Shown here piece after piece: positions 18,061 through 24,983 of a stretch of DNA of 64,000 bases. Source of the stretch: Lipingzhangella_A rawalii (GTDB lineage: Bacteria > Actinomycetota > Actinomycetes > Streptosporangiales > Streptosporangiaceae). How positions within the stretch are numbered: the first letter of the stretch is position 1; every line of letters starts with the position of its first letter. Under the pieces are notes generated by a model, which was given only the letters and a program-made list of their open reading frames with translations, did no database searches and had not been told where the DNA came from. The position numbers and the translations under genes are program-made. Where the stretch lies: contig NZ_JAVLVT010000001.1 of NCBI RefSeq assembly GCF_031628175.1, positions 930,001 through 994,000 of the forward strand, in the 5' to 3' direction.

Positions 18061-18404
18061 TACTGTCCAGCCGATTCCGGCGGATTCCGGAACCGGACGT
18101 TTCCGGTGCGTGGCTGTTCGCGCGTTCCCCCGCCCCCTGTGGGGCCAACCGTGCGCGCTGGGACACGTCGAGTCAGCGGGATATGCCCACTCCGAGCCCG
18201 CTCCCTGGACCGAGCGGGGGCGTTTCGGACGACAAGGAACATCCGCACCTGGACCGGATCGTCCTCGCCCAAATTTTCCGAAACAACGAACAAAAAGCGT
18301 TTACACAGCGCGTGAATATCAGTCCACACTAGTGTTGTGTTCACCAGAACATTCCTGCCAGCGCAAATAATTTTTCGAAACTTGCGCGTCTCAGGAATTC
18401 CTGG
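18061..18404. other. Intergenic region upstream of first small secreted protein
   Basis: No gene seen. The part 18271-18404 is clearly AT-richer than its surroundings and probably holds the promoter of the gene at 18405. It carries AAAGCGTTTACACA at 18294-18307, which nearly recurs upstream of the next secreted-protein gene. Confidence 0.5.
18294..18307 (+). promoter_or_regulatory. Shared motif, copy 1 (AAAGCGTTTACACA)
   Basis: Matches 13 of 14 bases of the motif at 19175-19188. Each copy lies about 100 bp upstream of a small secreted-protein gene in an AT-richer stretch. It may be a common operator; the core AAAGCGTTT resembles LacI-family half-sites, but that is only resemblance. Confidence 0.4.
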
Positions 18405-18815
18405 ATGAAACAACTTACACAAACACATGTGGGATGGCTGATTTTCATGCGCATCACGACGTTCGCAACCCAGGCCGCGACCGTAGTCGCCAGTGGTCTG
18501 CTCCTGGTGGCCACCGCATCCCCGGCCGCGGGCGAGTCCGGACCGTCCGTCGCTCCGGAGAGCTCCACCTCGGCGTCCATGTCGAGCCTGGCGGAGTGTT
18601 CGGAGCACTATGCCAATACGGCCTACTGGGCCGACTGCGAGGGAGGAAGCCAGACCAGCCAAGCCCGGGTTGCCGGCCTGTGCGAACAAATCTGGGGTGG
18701 GCATAAGTGGCGCTACTCGCACTGGTACACGATCCCGGCCGGTGCCAGTGAGACCATCGGTGCTGGCTACGACTGCAATATCGCTGTGCACGACGCCAAG
18801 GTCGAGGTCCGATAG
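18405..18815 (+). CDS. Small secreted Cys-rich protein, unknown function
   Basis: 136 residues from the ATG at 18405, which has AGGA 8 bases upstream; an ATG at 18447 would give a cleaner signal peptide (basic RITTF, then a hydrophobic core ATVVASGLLLVATA, then a likely cleavage after SPAAG). The mature part has four Cys (AEC, ADC, GLC, YDC), enough for two disulfides, and many aromatic residues (KWRYSHWYTI). No family recognised. Closest neighbours are two other small secreted proteins and, further on, a SARP regulator. Confidence 0.7.
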   Translation: MKQLTQTHVGWLIFMRITTFATQAATVVASGLLLVATASPAAGESGPSVAPESSTSASMSSLAECSEHYANTAYWADCEGGSQTSQARVAGLCEQIWGGHKWRYSHWYTIPAGASETIGAGYDCNIAVHDAKVEVR

Positions 18816-19290
18816 GCACGCGTGCTTCCGCAGCGGACGGAGCAGCCCTCGTTGGTCGCGTGGGTGGAGTCACCGAACCGGCGGCCTCACCCACGCACTC
18901 CCCGACGCCCGATCGCCGTTTTGGGTGGCCAGGCAAGGGGGACCCGGCCTTCGACCCGGCAGGGCTGCCGCACGCCACGGCCGGCGGGGGTGGTAGGCGC
19001 TGCCGCGGTCGTCGGGTGGCCTGTGACATCTAGCTTCACATCGGGGCCGTGCTTTTCACGATCGTGGTGGTGCCGTACCTGATGCCGGCACCACTGGTGG
19101 GATCGACCCGCCGTGCGGATGTCCAACCCCCTGACGTCTGCCATTCCGGGGAACTTCACCGGAAAAGCTAATCGAAAGCGTTTCCACATCCACACGACAG
19201 TGCTGCTGCCTACTGTCGGACTCGACGGCGGCGTCGACATCGGTGTTCCGAACGCAGCCGCGGCTGCGCCAACGAAAGGGAATGTGGATT
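18816..19290. other. Intergenic region between small secreted proteins
   Basis: About 475 bp with no supported gene. The only structured element noticed is the motif at 19175-19188 near the downstream gene. Confidence 0.4.
19175..19188 (+). promoter_or_regulatory. Shared motif, copy 2 (AAAGCGTTTCCACA)
   Basis: Second copy of the 18294-18307 motif, 102 bp before the ATG at 19291. The surrounding GAAAGCGTTTC is close to a dyad, as expected of a repressor site. Confidence 0.4.
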
Positions 19291-19653
19291 ATGCGCGCGA
19301 CGAGATTCATCGGTTCGATCGGGGCGGTCCTGCTGGGGAGCGCGCTGCTGCTGCCGACGGGTGCAGCGGCCGACAGCGCCCCCGCGCATACCGGCCCGAC
19401 CCAGACATGGTGCGAGTACGAAGTGGTGTCCTCTGGCGGACACACCCAACTCAACGTGCGCGCCGAACCCGACCCGGGCTCGGAGCTGCGTTACACGATT
19501 TCAGCCGATCAGGGACACACGGTCATGGCTCGTGCCGACGAGACCACCAATGGCTACCGCGACATGAACTACTCGCTGAACTACTCGCAGTGGGGGCACA
19601 CCGACCTCCTCCGCAATGTCGGCAACTGCGAACAGCATCCAGATCCACACTGA
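19291..19653 (+). CDS. Small secreted protein, SH3-like, paralog A
   Basis: 120 residues. The N-terminal signal peptide (RATRFIGSIGAVLLGSALLL) ends near AAADS. The mature domain of about 85 residues has two Cys (QTWCEYE near the start, NVGNCEQ near the end) that likely form one disulfide, and the pattern LNVRAEPDPGSELRYTI typical of bacterial SH3 domains. I took the ATG at 19291 because GAAAGGG lies about 10 bases upstream. It is clearly related to the next gene (TQxWCxY, xTNGxR, WxxxxLL, xxxC). Function unknown; SH3-like domains of this kind often bind cell-wall peptides. Confidence 0.75.
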   Translation: MRATRFIGSIGAVLLGSALLLPTGAAADSAPAHTGPTQTWCEYEVVSSGGHTQLNVRAEPDPGSELRYTISADQGHTVMARADETTNGYRDMNYSLNYSQWGHTDLLRNVGNCEQHPDPH

Positions 19654-19734
19654 CCGCTGCTGCTGGACACACCCGCCCCGTCCCTCGTCCAGGGACGCGG
19701 CGGGCCCCGGCCACCGCCGTTCGGGAGGCAGACC

Positions 19735-20145
19735 ATGTGGACCGCACGAGAGTCCGCGCTGAGCACGCCGCATGCCGCGGCATGTTCCCGAATGCGCAGG
19801 CTCGCGCTGGTTGGCGGTGCACTGGTCTGCGCGGCCCTCATCGCCGTGCCGGCCGTGGCCATGGCAGACCCGTCCGGCGCCCCGCCCACGACCACCACCC
19901 AGGTCTGGTGTCACTATGCGGCGGTCCCCGGTGAGCACGGGGATACAGTCCCCGTGTATCCGGGCCCGGACGTCGACACAGGCTACGAGGGGCAGTTGAC
20001 CGTGGGCGACGTAGTGTACGGTCGCGCCGATCACGTCACGAACGGTTTCCGCCAGCTGGGCGGCTTCGCCGGGACGGCGTGGGCCGAGGCGGAGCTACTG
20101 CACCATCGCGGACACTGTGACACCTGGGCCGAGCCACCACCGTGA
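19735..20145 (+). CDS. Small secreted protein, SH3-like, paralog B
   Basis: 136 residues; the ATG at 19735 has GGGAGG 6 bases upstream. The hydrophobic core (LALVGGALVCAALIAVPAVA) and an AMADP cleavage point indicate export. The mature part matches paralog A: TTQVWCHYAAV, VPVYPGPDVDTGYEG, HVTNGFRQ, and a final HRGHCDT Cys. The 81-bp gap suggests cotranscription with paralog A after a local duplication. No catalytic residues seen. Confidence 0.75.
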   Translation: MWTARESALSTPHAAACSRMRRLALVGGALVCAALIAVPAVAMADPSGAPPTTTTQVWCHYAAVPGEHGDTVPVYPGPDVDTGYEGQLTVGDVVYGRADHVTNGFRQLGGFAGTAWAEAELLHHRGHCDTWAEPPP

Positions 20146-20158
20146 GGGCCCGTCGGGC

Positions 20159-20977
20159 TCAGTGGACCCCACCGAGGGGAACCACCTCCGGTTGTTGCTG
20201 CGCGGCCCAAGGTGCCTGCACGGGGACTGTTGCGGTGAGGGTCGGGCACTGTCCGAGGATGGCCTGCTCCATCCGGCGCAGTCGCTGCCCCGGATCCAGG
20301 CCCAGCGAGTCGCACACCCGGTCCCGGTAGGCACGGTAGACCTCCAGTGCCTCGCTCTGCGCCCCAGACCGGTACAACGCCAGCATGAACAGCTCGTGCG
20401 GCCGTTCCCGTAGCGGATACTCGACGACCAACTGCCGCAACCCCGCCACCACCAGCTCGGGCCAACCCGCCGCCAGGCACAGCTCGGCGTAGCGCTCCCA
20501 GGCGACCAGATGGCGTTCGTTCCACCGGGCCGCGGCGCTCTGTGCGGTGGCACTGTCCACCCCGTCCAGGGCGGGTCCGCGCCACAGCCGTAGTGCCCGC
20601 GCCAGCAGAGCCACCGCGGTGGTGAGATCGCCTCGCGCCACGGCTTGTTCCGCTTCTCGCTCCCAGACGCAGAAGCGTGCGGCGTCGAACCCACATCCGT
20701 CGAGATCCAGCAGGTAACCGGGGTGGCGAGTGCGGATTCGTCGCTGCATGGTGTCCCGGAAGGTGGACCGCAGTTGGGACACGCAGATCTGGATTTGGTT
20801 ACGCGCGGTATCCGGCGGCCGTGCGGCCCAGACATCGTCGATGAGTCGCGTGGCCGACACCGGGGTTCCGTGGGACAACAACAGAGTGGCGAGAACGATA
20901 CGGTTGCGCTGCCCACCGAGCTGCACCGGTCCGGCTGCCCCGCGCACGTCCACCGGCCCAAGGATTCTGAAGTCCAT
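20159..20977 (-). CDS. SARP family transcriptional regulator
   Basis: 272 residues starting MDFRILGPVDVRG at the ATG at 20977, with GGGGCAGGGC upstream. An OmpR-type winged helix fills about residues 1-95 (GGQRNRIVLATLLL; NQIQICVSQLRSTF; GYLLDL), followed by a bacterial transcriptional-activation domain of helical repeats to about 250. This is the short AfsR/DnrI/RedD class without NTPase. SARPs usually activate secondary-metabolite genes by binding heptamer direct repeats; no biosynthetic cluster is visible nearby, so its target is unclear. Divergent from the ArsR-like gene at 21155 across about 177 bp. Confidence 0.9.
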   Translation of the reverse strand: MDFRILGPVDVRGAAGPVQLGGQRNRIVLATLLLSHGTPVSATRLIDDVWAARPPDTARNQIQICVSQLRSTFRDTMQRRIRTRHPGYLLDLDGCGFDAARFCVWEREAEQAVARGDLTTAVALLARALRLWRGPALDGVDSATAQSAAARWNERHLVAWERYAELCLAAGWPELVVAGLRQLVVEYPLRERPHELFMLALYRSGAQSEALEVYRAYRDRVCDSLGLDPGQRLRRMEQAILGQCPTLTATVPVQAPWAAQQQPEVVPLGGVH

Positions 20978-21154
20978 GCCCTGCCCCTGGTCTCGTTGCT
21001 CCGTATTCCTCTCGTCGTCCCAGCGTGACTCCAGGTCCCGTGGCGCCGGGACACGTTTTCCCGAGAACGACATCGTGACCGGATGTGGACAACGGGATAG
21101 TCCGCGGCGGGTTTCGAGGGTGAACGCTCCGGTCTCCGGAAACGTCCTGGAAGT

Positions 21155-22195
21155 GTGACGCTGCGCATCCACTTCACTACGGACGATCTCCTGCGGATCC
21201 GACTGGCGGACCAGCCCGAGCCGCAGTGGGAGCTGGTCAATAGTGCGCACCTGCTCCAGAACCGGGACGGGCACCTGGTGTTCGGCACATGGCGCGGTGA
21301 GATGCGCTCCCGAGTTCTGGCCAGCAGCCAGGCACGCACAACGTTGGACCTGCTCACGCGACTGGCACCGTGTTCGACCTACTTTCCCGACTTTCTGAGT
21401 CCACTGGCCGAGCACCCGGACCCACCGGCGGGAATCGAACGTGTGCTCGCGACACCGGGGGACCAGTTACACCGCGAGGTAACGCTGCTGTTCGGAGGAA
21501 ACCAACCACCGGGCTGGTTCAACGGGCTGGCCCGCGCCGAATCCGGAGCGCTGCGCGCACTCGGTATGCTGCTGGACCAGTACCAGCGTTGGGCTCTGTT
21601 GCCGTGGTGGGAAACAATTACTACTGCCGTGGGCCGGGACCTGCACTACCGACGCCAGGCTCTGGTACGGGGCACGGAGGAGCTGCTGGCGTCGTTTGCT
21701 CCGCTCATGCGGTGGCATCGACCTGTGCTGGAGGTCAGAGGGTACCCGGTGCGACGCGAGCTGCATCTGCGTGGACGGGGCCTCCTGCTCGCACCGTCGT
21801 ACTTCTGCTGGCGTCAGCCGGTCACCTACGCCGACCCGGAACAGCCGCCCGTTTTGATCTACCCCATCGACCGCTCCGAACTGTGGCAGCGGGAGCTGGA
21901 GCACCGCTCCACCCCGGGCACCGAGCTCGGTTGTCTTCTGGGCGGGACGCGGGCCAGGATCCTGGAACTGATCACCGAGCACGGGGAAACCACCACCACA
22001 GGGCTGGCGCACAGTGCCGGCATCTCCCCCGCCGCGGCCAGCAAGCACACTGCGGTGCTCCGGGAATCGGGGCTGGTAACCACACAACGTCACGGAAAAC
22101 AGGCGCGGCACCAGGTCACCCCCCTCGGCGCGCAGCTGCTGCGGGGATCCGGCCCCGAACGGCGACCGCCCCTACCACTACGGGACTACGTGTAG
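21155..22195 (+). CDS. ArsR-like winged-helix transcriptional regulator with long N-domain
   Basis: 346 residues; GTG start with CTGGAAGT upstream. The C-terminal 80 residues are a winged helix (GTRARILELITEHGETTTTG; ISPAAASKHTAVLRESGLV; TTQRHGKQARHQVTPLG). The first 250 residues are the effector-like domain common to Streptomyces ArsR-like proteins of unknown ligand (LRIHFTTDDLLRIRLADQP at the start, SYFCWRQPVTY and PPVLIYPIDR late). Divergent from the SARP gene, so it may regulate that gene or itself. Confidence 0.82.
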   Translation: MTLRIHFTTDDLLRIRLADQPEPQWELVNSAHLLQNRDGHLVFGTWRGEMRSRVLASSQARTTLDLLTRLAPCSTYFPDFLSPLAEHPDPPAGIERVLATPGDQLHREVTLLFGGNQPPGWFNGLARAESGALRALGMLLDQYQRWALLPWWETITTAVGRDLHYRRQALVRGTEELLASFAPLMRWHRPVLEVRGYPVRRELHLRGRGLLLAPSYFCWRQPVTYADPEQPPVLIYPIDRSELWQRELEHRSTPGTELGCLLGGTRARILELITEHGETTTTGLAHSAGISPAAASKHTAVLRESGLVTTQRHGKQARHQVTPLGAQLLRGSGPERRPPLPLRDYV

Positions 22196-22243
22196 TTCGA
22201 CGAGCGTGCGACACTGTCATGTGGTACTCCGGTCGCCGCACTG

Positions 22244-22855
22244 CTACCGGGGTCGGGCCGTGCTGGCGGCTGGACCGGCCAGCAGGGTGGCGACCGCCGA
22301 ACGGGAACGCTCGGCCACCACCCGTGGATCGGCGGTGGTATCGAGCGGGGTCCCGAACCGGACCCGGACCCGACGCCGGCGGCGGGGTCCCCCATCCGGC
22401 GGGCACAGGCTTCGGGTGCCGCTGACAGCAGCCGGAATCATCGGCACCCCGGCATGGGCGGCCAGCCGGGCGGCTCCACTGTGGAAATGGCCCAGGTCGC
22501 CGCCACGGGAGCGTGTCCCCTCCGGATAGACCACCACGATTCCCCCGCTCAGGAGGATCCAGCTTGCCGCGGTCAGGTCCGCTCCGCCACCGCCGTCGCG
22601 CCGCACGGGGAACCCTCCCACCAACAGACGGCAGGCGATCGACCGGAGGGGACGCGCGAACCAGTGGTCTGCCGCGGCCGCGACCGCCACCGAGCGGCGC
22701 GCCCCCAGAGCGGCAAGCAGGGCCGGAGTGTCGGCGTGTGAGCTGTGGTTGGCGACGACCACACAGGGACCGGACGGGAGCACACCCGTCACGACGAGTC
22801 CGCCGGTGAGTGCGAGGACCAAGCGCCACAGCAGGTACCGAGCCAGGACGATCAT
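22244..22855 (-). CDS. 1-acyl-glycerol-3-phosphate acyltransferase-like protein (PlsC family)
   Basis: 203 residues. Acyltransferase signatures are intact: NHSSHAD (HX4D catalytic dyad) near residue 35 and VVYPEGTRSRGGDLGHF near 110. One N-terminal hydrophobic segment anchors it to the membrane. The start ATG overlaps the stop of the cdsA-like gene by 4 bp. Last gene of a three-gene phospholipid operon; probably acylates a lysophospholipid, but the acceptor is not evident. Confidence 0.88.
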   Translation of the reverse strand: MIVLARYLLWRLVLALTGGLVVTGVLPSGPCVVVANHSSHADTPALLAALGARRSVAVAAAADHWFARPLRSIACRLLVGGFPVRRDGGGGADLTAASWILLSGGIVVVYPEGTRSRGGDLGHFHSGAARLAAHAGVPMIPAAVSGTRSLCPPDGGPRRRRRVRVRFGTPLDTTADPRVVAERSRSAVATLLAGPAASTARPR

Positions 22856-23679
22856 GACAGCACCACCGCAATCGCCAGGGCCAGCAGCATGGAGTCGATG
22901 CGGTCGAGAATCCCGCCGAACCCCGGCACCCAGGAACCGGTGTCCTTGACACCCGCCCCACGTTTGAGCATGGATTCCACCAGGTCCCCGGCGGGTGGTC
23001 CCACCAGCACGGCGAGTACCAGAGCTGGGGTCAGCACGGGGACCAACAGGTGCAGTGCGGCCAAGGCGGCGATACCGGAACCGGCACCTCCGAGCAATCC
23101 GGCACGTGTCTTGGCGGGAGACAAAACGGAAAGGGGGGCACCGCCCCACCGGGTGTGTCCCAGCGCCCGCCCGGCACACCACGCCCCAACATCGACCACA
23201 GCTACCGCCACCAGGAGTGCGAACACCTGCTCACCGTCCAGCACCACGATCGCGGACAGTGGGGCCAGCCACACCAGCCCCAGGATCGCGAACGCCGCGC
23301 GACGCGCACCGTCGGTGACCTCCCCCGTGACGACCGGGGCGAGGGCGAGCGATATCAGCCCGCCGGCGCACACCTGGAGCCAGGCGAACGGTGCGAGCCA
23401 GGCGGTGATCGGCAGGACTCCCAATGTGACCAGCAACAGGACACGTTGGCCGCCGCCGAGGCACGTCAGCCGCCCGTACTCCACCGCGGCGACGACTCCC
23501 ACGGCGGCGGCCAACGCGGCGCTGCCGGGGGAGCCGAACGATAGTGCCACAACAACGAGTACCGCGGTCACGGTCCAGGTCATCCAGCGTTGCACGAGCT
23601 CGCGGCGTCGGGACAGGCCCACCGCGAGGCCGCCGGCGGTCAGCACACCGGCCAGATAGGGAACCGCGGCGGCGATCAT
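22852..23679 (-). CDS. Phosphatidate cytidylyltransferase-like protein (CdsA family)
   Basis: 275 residues with about seven hydrophobic segments. The C-terminal CTP-transferase signature is recognisable (VESMLKRGAGVKDTGSWVPG then FGGILDRIDS), with its Lys and Asp residues in place, but the usual His of PGHGG is Phe (codon TTC). Makes CDP-diacylglycerol in normal members; here it may be a specialised paralog. The ATG start overlaps the upstream CDP-alcohol transferase stop (ATGA), and its own stop overlaps the PlsC start, so the operon is tightly coupled. Confidence 0.87.
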   Translation of the reverse strand: MIAAAVPYLAGVLTAGGLAVGLSRRRELVQRWMTWTVTAVLVVVALSFGSPGSAALAAAVGVVAAVEYGRLTCLGGGQRVLLLVTLGVLPITAWLAPFAWLQVCAGGLISLALAPVVTGEVTDGARRAAFAILGLVWLAPLSAIVVLDGEQVFALLVAVAVVDVGAWCAGRALGHTRWGGAPLSVLSPAKTRAGLLGGAGSGIAALAALHLLVPVLTPALVLAVLVGPPAGDLVESMLKRGAGVKDTGSWVPGFGGILDRIDSMLLALAIAVVLS

Positions 23680-24314
23680 GCGGCCACCTCCGGGGACACA
23701 GGTGGCCCCGACCGCACCGTTGCGTCTAACTGCGGGGTGGCTCGATCCCGGCGGCACAGACGAACCAGCCGAACGATGGCCGTTAGCAACGCACCGGTCG
23801 CGAGGGCCACCAACCACCACGGCGATCCCGAGGCAGCGAAGCCGACGAGCAGCACACACCGTTCGGTCTTGCCCGCGGGCCCGCCCTGGAGACGCGGCGC
23901 GCCGGCTGCGGCTCCAGCGAGGGACACCCACGAGGGCAACAGACTGGCCCCAGCCGCCACAACCACCAGCGTTCCGGGGGCCAGCACCAAACAACCCGCC
24001 AAGGTGGCGAGCTCGGCGAGCCGGTCTCCCAGTTCGTTGAGCACGCTCCCGGCGCGGCTCGTGCGGCCGCGCTCGCGGGCGATCGCACCGTCGAGATTGG
24101 CCGCGGCGAGTCGCGCGGCCAGCGCCACGGTGACGACACAGGCCAGCCAGAGTCCGGGACGCAGTGTCGCGAGGGCCGCACCCGCCACGGCTCCGCACCC
24201 CACGCAGGCCGCGGTCACCGCATGCGGGCTGACCCGCCAGGCGACCAGGACCCGTCGGATTCCGGCGAGTCGGCGACCGTACCACGGTTTGAGGGCGTAC
24301 AAGGTCGTGTGCAT
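23676..24314 (-). CDS. CDP-alcohol phosphatidyltransferase-like membrane protein
   Basis: 212 residues from the ATG at 24314. The CDP-alcohol motif reads LDGAIARERGRTSRAGSVLN then ELGD: the central DG-x2-AR and the final Asp are kept, but the first Asp of DxxDG is Ala and the third is Asn, a pattern I associate with YnjF-like variants. About five or six membrane segments. First gene of the operon with CdsA-like and PlsC-like proteins, so it likely uses or modifies a CDP-activated lipid; the alcohol acceptor cannot be told from sequence. Confidence 0.85.
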   Translation of the reverse strand: MHTTLYALKPWYGRRLAGIRRVLVAWRVSPHAVTAACVGCGAVAGAALATLRPGLWLACVVTVALAARLAAANLDGAIARERGRTSRAGSVLNELGDRLAELATLAGCLVLAPGTLVVVAAGASLLPSWVSLAGAAAGAPRLQGGPAGKTERCVLLVGFAASGSPWWLVALATGALLTAIVRLVRLCRRDRATPQLDATVRSGPPVSPEVAA

Positions 24315-24382
24315 GGCCCCAGCCTCCACCGTGGATGCGCCCCGGGTCCTGAGCACGCCTGCCGGATCCGGGTGGCAGAACG

Positions 24383-24402
24383 TACTCAGACCATCGTGAG
24401 TA
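24383..24402. promoter_or_regulatory. Small inverted repeat upstream of phospholipid operon
   Basis: TACTCA and TGAGTA separated by 8 bases, 69 bp before the CDP-alcohol transferase start, with a further TACTCA copy at 24407-24412. Possible operator; no regulator assigned. Confidence 0.3.
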
Positions 24403-24901
24403 GGGCTACTCAGCCCCCGGCGCGCACAACTCGCCGACATCCCGTCGGCACCGTTTCCGGTTGACCCGATATCGCCGCCGGGGAGCACCCCTCGTCGTGG
24501 TATCACGCGGTACCAGTAGGGGCCGAAGCGGAGGTCGCCCACCGCGGTCCCCCGCCGGCTCATCCCAGGCGCGGGGCCGTCCCCACCATGAGGAGGCGAG
24601 GAGGTGGGGAGATGGCCGTGCGTACGATCTCGCGCTGCCGGGAACCAGCACAGAATTCGGCTGCGTACCGCAGCCCGGATCGGTGGCCGGGAGCAGTCGA
24701 TTTTCCAGCACCGTGTGCAGTGGCCTCACAGCGGGGCTCCCGCTCCTGGGTCCAGCCTGGCCGCTCCCCCGTCGGCGGTGATCCGGGGCTGGTGCCACCT
24801 CGGCGTGTGCGGACGCAAGCTACGAACCCGCTCCGGCTCCGATGGATCGCCCAGCGGGCCTCCACGGCGTGTCAAGCATCAATTGCCTCACCTTCGAGAC
24901 A

Positions 24902-24930
24902 GTGACCCACACCACAGGTGTGACTAAAAT
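24902..24930 (+). promoter_or_regulatory. Candidate promoter of the GH9 cellulase
   Basis: GTGACC (24902-24907) and TAAAAT (24925-24930) at 17-base spacing resemble -35 and -10 elements. The CelR box begins 11 bases after the -10, where a bound repressor would cover the start of transcription. Confidence 0.5.
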
Positions 24931-24941
24931 GCCCACACATG

Positions 24942-24955
24942 TGGGAGCGCTCCCA
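24942..24955. promoter_or_regulatory. CelR/CebR operator
   Basis: Perfect 14-bp palindrome TGGGAGCGCTCCCA, identical to the site bound by CelR in Thermobifida fusca and CebR in Streptomyces, LacI-family repressors released by cellobiose or cello-oligosaccharides. It sits 28 bp before the GH9 start codon. The repressor gene is not in this window. Confidence 0.92.
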
Positions 24956-24983
24956 TTCCCCCTGACGAAAGGCTACACACATC

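Larger units (their letters stand above)
24315..24983. other. Regulatory region between phospholipid operon and cellulase
   Basis: About 670 bp with no supported gene; open frames inside have no ribosome sites or recognisable products. It holds the inverted repeat near 24390 and, at the other end, the cellulase promoter and CelR box. Confidence 0.5.

Noticed and set aside
20159..22195. Secondary-metabolite cluster around the SARP gene
   Set aside because: No PKS, NRPS, terpene or RiPP biosynthetic genes occur nearby.
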